A stretch of DNA of 64,000 nucleotides, from assembly GCF_020923495.1 (NCBI RefSeq), contig NZ_CP064048.1, positions 16,001-80,000 of the forward strand. The letters are read 5' to 3'. The translations under genes and the position numbers were made by a program. Below the pieces are notes generated by a model. It made no database searches. It saw only the letters and a list, made by a program, of their open reading frames with translations, and was not told the origin of the DNA. Positions 8,649 to 16,405 of this stretch are shown here, piece by piece (the first letter of the stretch is position 1; every line of letters begins with the position of its first letter). This stretch comes from Brevibacillus sedimenti (GTDB lineage Bacteria > Bacillota > Bacilli > Brevibacillales > Brevibacillaceae).

Positions 8649-9443
8649 TTACGACAGCAGGTAGCGGTCTTCGCTGAACGATTCGCCACGCGCCGCTTCA
8701 AACGCCTGCAGCAGGTCCTGCGGCTTCATCTTCCGTTTTTTCTCCTCCGGAATGTCCAGAATGATGCTGCCCTCGTGCATCATCAAGAGACGGTTGCCCA
8801 TGTTCAGCGCCTGTTCCATGTTATGCGTGACCATGATCGTCGTCAGCTGGTGCTGCTCCACGATCTTGCGGGTCAGCTCGACGATCAGCTGTGCGCGTTT
8901 CGGGTCCAGGGCCGCCGTGTGTTCGTCCAACAGCAGGATTTTCGGCTCCGTAAACGTCGCCATTAACAGGCTGAGCGCCTGGCGCTGGCCGCCGGAGAGG
9001 AAGCCCACCTTGGTCTTCAAACGGTTCTCCAGCCCCTGGTCGAGCTGTTTCAAGTGCTCGCGGAACAGCTCCCGCTTGCGGTTGGTAACGCCAAACGACA
9101 GTGTACGCCGCCGGCCGCGGCCGTAGGCGATGGCCAGGTTTTCCTCGATGGTCATGTTGGGTGCCGTGCCCGCCATCGGGTCTTGGAACACGCGGCCGAC
9201 AAAGGTGGCACGCTGGTGCTCACCCAGCCGGGTGACGTCCTTGCCGTCAATCGTCACGGTGCCCTTGTCGGGAATCAATCCGCCGGAAATAATGTTCATC
9301 AGCGTCGATTTCCCGGCCCCGTTGCTGCCGATTACGGTGACAAAATCGCCTGGGGCGACGTGCAGGTTGATTTCCCGTAACGCCACCTTCTCGTTGACAG
9401 TTCCCTCGTTGAATACTTTGCGTACGCCGGAAATCCTAAGCAT
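8649..9443 (-). CDS. ABC transporter ATP-binding protein (TrpZ/COG1101 type)
   Basis: 264 residues. Walker A GSNGAGKST at 39-47, ABC signature LSGGQ at 149-153, Walker B ILLLDE at 169-174 followed by HTAALDP, and the switch histidine in MVTHNMEQAL. The 11-residue insert GRGRRRTLSFG after the Q-loop region is typical of this COG1101 subgroup, which works with COG4120 permeases and COG2984 lipoproteins. Its start overlaps the permease stop by 8 bases. Known relatives import tryptophan in streptococci (TrpXYZ), but the substrate here is not shown by sequence. It is the last gene of the operon, followed by a terminator. Confidence 0.9.
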   Translation of the reverse strand: MLRISGVRKVFNEGTVNEKVALREINLHVAPGDFVTVIGSNGAGKSTLMNIISGGLIPDKGTVTIDGKDVTRLGEHQRATFVGRVFQDPMAGTAPNMTIEENLAIAYGRGRRRTLSFGVTNRKRELFREHLKQLDQGLENRLKTKVGFLSGGQRQALSLLMATFTEPKILLLDEHTAALDPKRAQLIVELTRKIVEQHQLTTIMVTHNMEQALNMGNRLLMMHEGSIILDIPEEKKRKMKPQDLLQAFEAARGESFSEDRYLLS

Positions 9444-10368
9444 CGCCGTTCCCCCCTTTCACCGCACGGAACCCTTGTCTTTTCCACACGCCTTTGGCAA
9501 ACGTCGGCACCGTCAGGGCGATGATCACGATCAGCGCGGTAATCAGCTTCATGTCGGACGGGTTGAGCCCTTTGTCCAGCGCCAGGGCAATCACCAGCCG
9601 GTAGACGAGCGAGCCGCCGATGACGGCGATGGTCGCCCGGACAATGGAGGAGCTGCCAAACAACACTTCCCCGACAATAACGGAGGCCAGACCGATCACA
9701 ATCATCCCGATCCCCATGCCCACGTCGGCAAAGCCCTGGTACTGCGCGACCAAGGAGCCGGAGACGGCCACCAGCGCGTTGGACAAGGCCAGGCCGATGA
9801 TCGTGGTCGTGTCGGTGTTGATGCCGAAACTGCGGATCATCTTCGGATTGTCGCCCGTCGCCCTCAGATCGAGGCCAAGGTCGGTGTGCAGGAACCAATC
9901 AATCAGTGCTTTCAGCAGCAGAATACCAATGAAAAATACAATTGCCACACCGGTCAACAGCACCTCCCCGCCCACGGTCACATTGGGGACACCGAGGTTT
10001 TTGACAAACGTGTAAAGCGTTTCCTCGCGAAGAAGCGGCAGGTTGGCTTTCTCCATGATGCGCAGGTTGATCGAGTACAGCGCGATCATCGTCAAAATCC
10101 CGGCCAAGAGTCCATTGATTTTCCCCTTGGTGTGCAAAAGTCCCGTAAACACTCCCGCCGCTGCGCCGGCGACAAAGGCCGCCAGGGTGGCGAGAAACGG
10201 ATTCGTGCCGTCAATGATCAGCTTGGCTGCCAGCGCACCGCCCAGCGCAAAGCTGCCGTCCACGGTCAGGTCAGGAAAATTCAAGATGCGAAAGGTCAGA
10301 TACACGCCCAGGGCCATGATCGCAAACAGCAAGCCCTGTTCGATTGCTCCGAGATATGCCAGGTTCAT
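9436..10368 (-). CDS. ABC transporter permease (TrpY/COG4120 type)
   Basis: 310 residues with about eight to nine hydrophobic helices. It starts at ATG 10368, eight bases after AGGAGG. The motif TFRILNFPDLTVDGSFALGG near the N-terminus is characteristic of this branch of the BPD_transp_2 permeases. It forms the membrane channel with the downstream ATPase, with which it overlaps by 8 bases, and the upstream lipoprotein gene ends 21 bases before its start. All three genes are therefore one transcription unit. Confidence 0.9.
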   Translation of the reverse strand: MNLAYLGAIEQGLLFAIMALGVYLTFRILNFPDLTVDGSFALGGALAAKLIIDGTNPFLATLAAFVAGAAAGVFTGLLHTKGKINGLLAGILTMIALYSINLRIMEKANLPLLREETLYTFVKNLGVPNVTVGGEVLLTGVAIVFFIGILLLKALIDWFLHTDLGLDLRATGDNPKMIRSFGINTDTTTIIGLALSNALVAVSGSLVAQYQGFADVGMGIGMIVIGLASVIVGEVLFGSSSIVRATIAVIGGSLVYRLVIALALDKGLNPSDMKLITALIVIIALTVPTFAKGVWKRQGFRAVKGGNGDA

Positions 10369-10389
10369 AGCGTCCTCCTGTTGCTGCGA

Positions 10390-11421
10390 TTATTGCTCGA
10401 CCACTTCAGCTGCCCGGTCGAGCAGGGATTGCGGAAGGGGTACGCCCATTTTTTCCGCCGCTTTTTTGTTCAGCACCAGCTTCATCTCCGCCTGCTTCTC
10501 TACAGGCATGCTGGCCGGTTGAGCTTCCCCTTTGAGGATTTTGGCCGCCATGTCGGCGGTCTGTTCGCCCAGTTTGCTGTAGTCAATGCCATAGGTAGCG
10601 ATTGCGCCGCTCTTCACGGAGTTTTCCTCGCCGGCCACCACCGGGATTTTTTGCGACTCCGCCACTCCGATCACCGCAGAGATGGAGGAGACCACCATGT
10701 TGTCGGTCGGGATGTAGAATGCGTCCACTTTGCCGACCATCGATTCGGCTGCCTGCTTTACTTCCGTCGGGCTGGTGATGGCTGCTTCACGGATGGTCAG
10801 GCCCAGTTTTTCCGCTGCGGCTTTGGCTGCATCCACCTGTACCTTGGAGTTTACCTCGCCGGAGTTGTAGATGATGCCGACCGTCTTGGCGTCCGCCTTC
10901 AGCTCCTGTACCAGCTTCAACTGCTCTTCCACCGGGTTCATGTCCGTCGTGCCGGTCACATTGCCGCCCGGATTTTCCATGGTTTGCACCAGCGAAGCCG
11001 CCACCGGATCGGTCACGGCGGTGAAGAGAATTGGAATATCCTTGGTCACCTGAGCGGCTGCCTGAGCGGCCGGCGTGGCGATGGCCAGGATCAGATCGAC
11101 GTTGTCCGCCTGAAACTTCTGCGCGATCTGCACAGCCTGATCCATGTTACCTTGGGCCGACTTGATGTCGTAGACCACCTGTTTGTCTTTCTCGTAGCCG
11201 TTTTGCCCCAGCTTGGCAATGAAGCCTTCCCGCGCCGCATCAAGTGCCGGATGCTCCACGATCTGCACGATGCCCACCTTCAATTGCTTCGTATCCTGGG
11301 CAGGATCGTTGGCCGGCTGACTGTCCGCCGGAGCACTTTGCTGCCCACACGCTGCAACGGATAAAAGTAGCAAAGGACACAGAATTTTCTGGACGACATG
11401 CCAATACTTTTGCTTTCTCAT
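10390..11421 (-). CDS. ABC transporter substrate-binding lipoprotein 1 (PF04392 family)
   Basis: 343 residues. Signal peptide with lipobox SVAAC, Cys25 being the predicted lipidated residue. The mature part is a two-lobed periplasmic-binding fold with family blocks VGIVQIVEHPALDAAREGF, PILFTAVTDPVAASLV, GVIYNSGEVNSKVQV and PIPTDN-like FYIPTDNMVVSS. The start ATG 11421 follows an AGGGGGG stretch. It is the first gene of the permease-ATPase operon. It is clearly a paralogue of the lipoprotein encoded immediately upstream (same block order), from which it is separated by a terminator and its own promoter. Confidence 0.9.
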   Translation of the reverse strand: MRKQKYWHVVQKILCPLLLLSVAACGQQSAPADSQPANDPAQDTKQLKVGIVQIVEHPALDAAREGFIAKLGQNGYEKDKQVVYDIKSAQGNMDQAVQIAQKFQADNVDLILAIATPAAQAAAQVTKDIPILFTAVTDPVAASLVQTMENPGGNVTGTTDMNPVEEQLKLVQELKADAKTVGIIYNSGEVNSKVQVDAAKAAAEKLGLTIREAAITSPTEVKQAAESMVGKVDAFYIPTDNMVVSSISAVIGVAESQKIPVVAGEENSVKSGAIATYGIDYSKLGEQTADMAAKILKGEAQPASMPVEKQAEMKLVLNKKAAEKMGVPLPQSLLDRAAEVVEQ

Positions 11422-11454
11422 GTAAAAAACCCCCCTAATTATAAAATTTTTTTC

Positions 11455-11482
11455 ATTTTACCACGATGGAAACACAATTCAA
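11455..11482 (-). promoter_or_regulatory. Sigma-A-type promoter of the ABC importer operon
   Basis: On the minus strand TTGAAT (11482-11477), a 16-base spacer and TAAAAT (11460-11455), placed just after the terminator of the upstream lipoprotein gene and about 34 bases before the start codon. Confidence 0.6.
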
Positions 11483-11486
11483 ACAG

Positions 11487-11511
11487 AAAAAGAGAGCAAG
11501 GCTCTCTTTTT
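11487..11511 (-). terminator. Terminator between the two binding-protein genes
   Basis: AAAAAGAGAGC pairs with GCTCTCTTTTT around a 3-base loop, starting right at the stop codon of the upstream lipoprotein gene. The second binding protein is thus transcribed separately, or in excess, relative to the importer operon. Confidence 0.85.
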
Positions 11512-12519
11512 CTACTTGAAGATTTCTTTCGCCTGCTGTTTTAATTCATCGGGAATGGCAATGCCAAAGTTGGCAGCTGCCGTCTCGTTGATGTACAGCT
11601 CGGTCTGTTTGGACACTTCCACCGGCGTGTCGGCCACTTTCTGTCCCTTCAAAATGCGGACGGCCATCTCTCCGGTCTGCTTGCCGATCTGGTAGTAATC
11701 AATGCCGTAGGTGGCCACGGCTCCACGTTTTACCGTATCCGTGTCGGAAGCGAAAACCGGCACCTTGTGCTGTTCCGCCGCGCCCAACACCGCTTCAAAT
11801 GAAGAGACCACGGTGTTGTCAATCGGGATGAAGATGGCCTCCGTCTTGCCGGCCAGTCCCTGGGCTGCGAGCTGCACTTCGGACAGCTGGGAGATGCCTG
11901 CCTTGACGACCTCGACCCCTTGTTTTTTCGCCGCTTCTTCCAGTTCCTTCACCTGCACCTCGGAATTCACTTCCGACGTGGTGTAGATGACGCCCAGCTT
12001 TTTCAGGTTCGGCAGGAAGCGTTTGACCAGCTCCAGCTGCTGCTCCATCGACACCTTGTCAGAGGTGCCGGTCACGTTTTTGTCCGGCTTCTCCAGGTTG
12101 CTGACCAGTTGGGCGGACAGCGGGTCCGTCACGGAACTGAAGATCACGGGCTTATCCGTAATCGCCTTGGCTGCTGCCTGAGCGGATGGCGTGGCGATGG
12201 CCACGACCAGGTCCTTTCCGTCGCCGGCGAATTTTTGTGCAATCGAGACCGTGTTGTTCATGTCACCGTGGGCGTTTTGATAATCCAGCTCCACGTTTTT
12301 GCCTTCTTCATATCCGGCTGCTTTCAATCCGTCTACAATTCCCTGGCGGATCGCATCCAGCGCCGGGTGTTCCACGAATTGGGTCAGCCCCAGCTTCACC
12401 ATTTGCTGGCCGTTGGCAGCGGTCGCGGTTGCGTCCGTCTGTTGGCCGGATTGGTTGCCACACGCCGTCAGTGCAATCGACAGACATGCGGCCAGTACAG
12501 CATGTACAGCTCGTCTCAT
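11512..12519 (-). CDS. ABC transporter substrate-binding lipoprotein 2 (PF04392 family)
   Basis: 335 residues from ATG 12519, which follows GAGGAGG; the frame extends upstream without a ribosome binding site. Lipobox LTACG near residue 20 marks a lipoprotein. Family blocks are KLGLTQFVEHPALDAIRQGI, KPVIFSSVTDPLSAQLV, LGVIYTTSEVNSEVQ and AIFIPIDNTVVSSFEA, all aligning with the neighbouring lipoprotein 1. It has an extended -10 promoter and ends in its own terminator, so it forms a monocistronic unit. It probably feeds the same permease, either with a different ligand or as a high-expression scavenger; that is inference from position. Confidence 0.9.
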   Translation of the reverse strand: MRRAVHAVLAACLSIALTACGNQSGQQTDATATAANGQQMVKLGLTQFVEHPALDAIRQGIVDGLKAAGYEEGKNVELDYQNAHGDMNNTVSIAQKFAGDGKDLVVAIATPSAQAAAKAITDKPVIFSSVTDPLSAQLVSNLEKPDKNVTGTSDKVSMEQQLELVKRFLPNLKKLGVIYTTSEVNSEVQVKELEEAAKKQGVEVVKAGISQLSEVQLAAQGLAGKTEAIFIPIDNTVVSSFEAVLGAAEQHKVPVFASDTDTVKRGAVATYGIDYYQIGKQTGEMAVRILKGQKVADTPVEVSKQTELYINETAAANFGIAIPDELKQQAKEIFK

Positions 12520-12573
12520 CTGTTCTTCCTCCTCTAAGCTCTCACTCTGCAATAACAGAAAAACTTGTGTTCC

Positions 12574-12601
12574 ATTATAGCATACTTTGCGGCGTTGAAA
12601 A
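12574..12601 (-). promoter_or_regulatory. Extended -10 promoter of binding-protein gene 2
   Basis: Minus strand TTTTCA (12601-12596), 16-base spacer and TATAAT (12579-12574) preceded by TGC, an extended -10. The start codon is 55 bases downstream of the -10. Confidence 0.65.
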
Positions 12602-12607
12602 GATGTT

Positions 12608-13921
12608 TTACGCTTGTTGCCCCGCTTCCTTCGTTCCTCTTTTTACCCATACACGGGTGATTCGGTAATGGTCCACCTCGCCGACGATGAATTCGTAGCC
12701 GCCGTCTCTGACCACGTCGCCCACGCGCGGCGGATGGTCGATCTGCATGTAGATCCAGCCGGCCAGCGTGTCCACCTCACTGTCGTCCAGATCAAGCCCG
12801 AGGTAGTCGTTTACCTCTTCCAGCAGCATGCGGCCGTCCAGCGACAGCAGGTCGTCTTTCCGCTCGATTTCCGGCCGCTCGTCGTCAAATTCATCCTGAA
12901 TGTCGCCGACAATTTCTTCCATTATGTCTTCCACTGTAACCAGACCTGCCGTTCCGCCGTACTCGTCGATGATAATCGCCATCTGGCTGCGCTGTTTTTG
13001 CAGCATGGTCAAAAGCCGGCTGATGGATATCGTCTCCGGAACGGTCAGCACTGGGCGGCTCAACTGCTCCAGGCTTTTTTGCTCCCCTTCCAGCAGGCTG
13101 GTCAACAAATCCTTGATATGCAAACTGCCGACCACGTGGTCCTTGTCCCCGTCCACCACCGGGTAGCGGGTAAAGCGGCCGTTTTGCACGACCTTGATGT
13201 TATCTTCTAACGGGTCGCGCAGGTTGAGCACCACCATGTCCGTGCGCGGCACCATGATCTCCCGGGCCATTGTCTCCGAAAAATCAAAGATATTGTCCAC
13301 CAGCATCAGCTCGGTCTGGTCGATCAGGCCGCTTTTGTGGCTCTCGTTGACAAGGATGCGGATTTCTTCTTCCGTGTGCGCTTCCTGATGCGGTTCCATG
13401 CTAATGCCGAGCATCCTGAGAATCTTGGCCGCCGCCCAGTTGAGAAAGGCGATAAACGGGTACATCAGCTTGTAAAACATCCGGATGGGACGGGCCACGA
13501 ACATCGAGACCTTCTCGGAGCGCTGGATGGCCAGCGATTTTGGCGCCAGCTCGCCCAGCACGATGTGCAAAAAAGTAATGATGGAGAACGCGACGATAAA
13601 GGAGATGCTGCCGACCAGCGTCTCGTTCAGCCCAAAGTAGCGGAAGACAGGGTGGAGCAGATGGGCGACGGCCGGTTCCCCCAGCCAGCCCAGTCCGAGC
13701 GACGCCAGCGTGATCCCCAGCTGGGTGGCGGACAGGTAGGCATCCAGGTTGTCCAGCACCAGTTCGACGTCGCCCGCCCGCCTGTTTCCTTCCGCTACCA
13801 GTTGGGCGATGCGCGATTCCCTCACCTTCACGATGGCAAATTCGGTCGCCACGAAAAAGCCGTTGAGAAAGACGAGAAATGCGACCAGGACCAGATTGAA
13901 AAAGGCACTCCATATCGCCAT
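12608..13921 (-). CDS. HlyC/CorC (CNNM-CBS) family membrane protein
   Basis: 437 residues. An N-terminal CNNM domain of about four membrane helices (residues 1-190; FLNGFFVATEFAIVKVRESR, ATQLGITLASLGLGW, HIVLGELAPKSLAIQ) is followed by a CBS pair (about 205-335; ETMAREIMVPRTDMVVL, AIIIDEYGGTAGLVTVEDIM) and a C-terminal CorC_HlyC domain (SLDGRMLLEEVNDYLGLDL). Despite the haemolysin name, family members are membrane proteins linked to magnesium or cobalt efflux and homeostasis. It has no partner in the window; its stop is next to the promoter of the binding-protein gene. Confidence 0.9.
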   Translation of the reverse strand: MAIWSAFFNLVLVAFLVFLNGFFVATEFAIVKVRESRIAQLVAEGNRRAGDVELVLDNLDAYLSATQLGITLASLGLGWLGEPAVAHLLHPVFRYFGLNETLVGSISFIVAFSIITFLHIVLGELAPKSLAIQRSEKVSMFVARPIRMFYKLMYPFIAFLNWAAAKILRMLGISMEPHQEAHTEEEIRILVNESHKSGLIDQTELMLVDNIFDFSETMAREIMVPRTDMVVLNLRDPLEDNIKVVQNGRFTRYPVVDGDKDHVVGSLHIKDLLTSLLEGEQKSLEQLSRPVLTVPETISISRLLTMLQKQRSQMAIIIDEYGGTAGLVTVEDIMEEIVGDIQDEFDDERPEIERKDDLLSLDGRMLLEEVNDYLGLDLDDSEVDTLAGWIYMQIDHPPRVGDVVRDGGYEFIVGEVDHYRITRVWVKRGTKEAGQQA

Positions 13922-14103
13922 GCCGTCCCTACTCCTTTGCCCGTTTTCTTGCGTTAGTGTAACCCACGGGCGGCCAAATGTTGCCCGTTCCTGTCAAAAG
14001 CGCGGCAGCGCGACGGCGGCAAACCCGTTTTTCATTCGCCTTCCGATTGTGATACGATTGACTGTATGAACATGGAGACCACAAAGCCGCAGAGGTGAAG
14101 AAT

Positions 14104-15783
14104 GTGTCGTACCGTCCCGAGTTGCCGCTGATCGTGCAAAGCGATCGCACCATCCTGCTGGAAGCGCAGCATCCGCTGTTTGCGGAAGTCCGGCAGGCGC
14201 TGTCCGGCTTTGCCGAACTGATCAAAAGCCCGGAGTACATACACACATACCGGATTACCCCGCTCTCCCTGTGGAACGCAGCAGCAGGGGGCCTGACGGC
14301 GGAGCAGGTAACCGGCGTCTTGAGCACGTATAGTAAATACGGAGTTCCGCCGTCCATCGTCCGGGAAATCGCCGAAACGATGGGACGGTACGGCCTGATT
14401 CGCTTGGAAAAAGACGGCGATCACCTGCTGTTGACCGGCGACGATGTGCCCCTGCTGGCTGAGCTGACCGGGTACAAGGCGGTGAGCAGCCTGCTGGAAG
14501 GACAGGTGAATCCGGCCGTCTGGCGCGTCAAACCATACGCCCGCGGGCTGATCAAACAGGAGCTGATCCGGCTCGGCTACCCCGTCCAGGACGTGGCCGG
14601 CTATACATCCGGAGAAGCCTGTCCCGTCGCGCTGCGGGAAGTGACCGCCAGCGGCCGGCCGTTTGCGCTGCGGCCGTACCAGCAGGAGGCGGTGGATGCC
14701 TTCCACGCCGCCGGTGCTGCCACTGGCGGCAGCGGCGTGCTGGTGCTGCCGTGCGGCGCGGGCAAGACGATCATCGGCCTGGGAGCGATCTGCCAGCTCC
14801 AGACGGCCACATTGATCCTGACGACCAACACCACATCGGTCCGGCAGTGGATCGCCGAGCTGATCGACAAGACTGACCTCGATCCCTCACAGATCGGTGA
14901 ATACACAGGCGAACGGAAAGAGGTCAAACCGATTACCGTAGCCACCTATCAGATCCTGACATACCGTTCAAAAGCGGACGATTCGTATCCCCACATGCGC
15001 CTGTTCTCAGAACGGGAATGGGGCTTGGTGATCTACGACGAAGTGCACCTGCTGCCCGCTCCCGTCTTCCGCGTCACCTCCGGGATTCAGGCGACGCGCC
15101 GGCTCGGACTGACGGCCACACTGGTGCGGGAGGACGGCCGGGAAGAAGACGTGTTTACCCTGATCGGGCCGAAAAAGTACGAAATGCCGTGGAAAGCCCT
15201 GGAGGAACAAGGCTGGATTGCGGAAGCGCGCTGCCAGGAAATTCGGCTGCCGTTTGAAGCGAACGGACGGGAGGCTTACGCCCGGGCCAACGCGCGGCAA
15301 AAATTCCGGATCGCGGCGGAGAATCCGCGCAAGCTCCAGGTCGTGCGCCATCTGCTGGAGCGTCACGCCGACGACCGCGTCCTGATCATCGGCCAGTACG
15401 TGGGACAGCTCCAGCAGCTTGCCGAAGCGCTGAACCTCCCGCTGATTACGGGCAAGGTGCCGGAAAAGGAACGGGAGGCGCTGTACCGCCAGTTCAAGCG
15501 CGGCGAGATTACCCGGCTCGCCGTCTCCAAGGTGGCCAACTTTGCCGTCGACCTGCCGGATGCCAATGTTGCCATCCAGATATCCGGCACATTCGGCTCG
15601 CGCCAGGAAGAAGCGCAGCGGCTCGGTCGCATTCTGCGTCCCAAAGAGCGCGACAACGCCGCCTATTTTTACACGCTGGTCACTCGGGACACACGCGAAC
15701 AGGAATTTGCGCTTCACCGGCAATTGTTTCTGGTGGAACAGGGATACCACTACGACGTGATAGAAATGGATGCGCTGGATTGA
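14104..15783 (+). CDS. XPB/Rad25-like DNA repair helicase
   Basis: 559 residues. GTG 14104 is preferred because AGAGGTGA lies six bases upstream and the protein then begins MSYRPELPLIVQSDRTILLE, the usual XPB opening; GTG 14095 is the alternative. An N-terminal XPB damage-recognition-like region is followed by a superfamily 2 helicase core: LRPYQQEAVDAF Q-like motif, Walker A PCGAGKT at about 217-223, DEVH box at about 312-315, GLTATLVREDG, VSKVANFAVDLP and QRLGRILRP. Bacterial XPB homologues are 3'-5' helicases with a sporadic distribution. It is followed at once by an ECF sigma promoter that overlaps its stop codon. Confidence 0.9.
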   Translation: MSYRPELPLIVQSDRTILLEAQHPLFAEVRQALSGFAELIKSPEYIHTYRITPLSLWNAAAGGLTAEQVTGVLSTYSKYGVPPSIVREIAETMGRYGLIRLEKDGDHLLLTGDDVPLLAELTGYKAVSSLLEGQVNPAVWRVKPYARGLIKQELIRLGYPVQDVAGYTSGEACPVALREVTASGRPFALRPYQQEAVDAFHAAGAATGGSGVLVLPCGAGKTIIGLGAICQLQTATLILTTNTTSVRQWIAELIDKTDLDPSQIGEYTGERKEVKPITVATYQILTYRSKADDSYPHMRLFSEREWGLVIYDEVHLLPAPVFRVTSGIQATRRLGLTATLVREDGREEDVFTLIGPKKYEMPWKALEEQGWIAEARCQEIRLPFEANGREAYARANARQKFRIAAENPRKLQVVRHLLERHADDRVLIIGQYVGQLQQLAEALNLPLITGKVPEKEREALYRQFKRGEITRLAVSKVANFAVDLPDANVAIQISGTFGSRQEEAQRLGRILRPKERDNAAYFYTLVTRDTREQEFALHRQLFLVEQGYHYDVIEMDALD

Positions 15784-15807
15784 AACATTCGGATCGATAC
15801 CAGCGTC
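15781..15807 (+). promoter_or_regulatory. ECF-type promoter, probable autoregulation of the sigma factor
   Basis: TGAAAC (15781-15786), a 17-base spacer and CGTC (15804-15807), matching the TGAAAC-N16/17-CGTC pattern of Bacillus extracytoplasmic-function sigma factors. It lies 28 bases before the sigma start and shares its first three bases with the stop codon of the helicase gene. Confidence 0.6.
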
Positions 15808-15835
15808 TCATAGAGGAAGGGAGGCCGGAGATTCA

Positions 15836-16405
15836 ATGCAATCCGACGCCGAAATCATTCAGCGGATTCTGCAAGGCGACATCGAAGCGTACCGCGAGCT
15901 GATTCAGCGGTATCAGCACATGATTTACGTGTTTATCTACAAAATGGTAAACAACCGCTCCGATGCGGAAGATTTGACCCAGGAAGTCTTCGTCAAAGCG
16001 TATGAAAAACTCTCCAGCTTTCGTGGGGACAGCCAGTTTTCCTCCTGGCTGTATACGCTGGCGCGAAACAAGACCATCGACTTCCTGCGCCGGCGCAAGT
16101 TTCACGAATCCGACGAACAACTGGCGTACGTCCCCTCCCAGGCGAGCGACGAATCACCGCAGGACTCCCTCTTGAACAAGGAGCGCCGCCGGGAGATTGA
16201 GAAAGCATTTTCGATGTTGTCCGAATCGTATCGGGAAGTAATCGTGCTGCGCTGCACGCACGAATATCCGTTTGAAAAAATTGCGTCGCTGCTCGGCATC
16301 GCCGAGTCAACGGCCCGTGTCCGCTATCTGCGCGCTCGCCAAGAACTGGCCAAACTGCTTACTCGCAAGGAAGGGGGGCTCGTGCATGAACTGCCAGGAA
16401 TTTAG
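15836..16405 (+). CDS. ECF-family RNA polymerase sigma factor (SigW/SigM-like)
   Basis: 189 residues from ATG 15836; longer starts lack a ribosome binding site, while GGGAGG and GGAG lie just upstream. Sigma70 region 2 spans about residues 20-90 (MIYVFIYKMVNNRSDAEDLT, FVKAYEKLSSFRGDSQFSSW) and region 4 about 120-175 (SESYREVIVLRCTHEYPFEK, ESTARVRYLRARQELAKLL). There is no region 3 or 1, as in ECF factors. The gene overlaps the anti-sigma gene by 20 bases and is preceded by an ECF-type promoter, so an autoregulated envelope-stress module is likely. Confidence 0.92.
   Translation: MQSDAEIIQRILQGDIEAYRELIQRYQHMIYVFIYKMVNNRSDAEDLTQEVFVKAYEKLSSFRGDSQFSSWLYTLARNKTIDFLRRRKFHESDEQLAYVPSQASDESPQDSLLNKERRREIEKAFSMLSESYREVIVLRCTHEYPFEKIASLLGIAESTARVRYLRARQELAKLLTRKEGGLVHELPGI

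Noticed and set aside
9130..11364. 744-aa open frame on the plus strand opposite the ABC importer operon
   Set aside because: It is antisense to three clear genes (ATPase, permease, lipoprotein), is rich in His/Gln/Arg/Gly without domains, and reflects G+C-rich codon bias.
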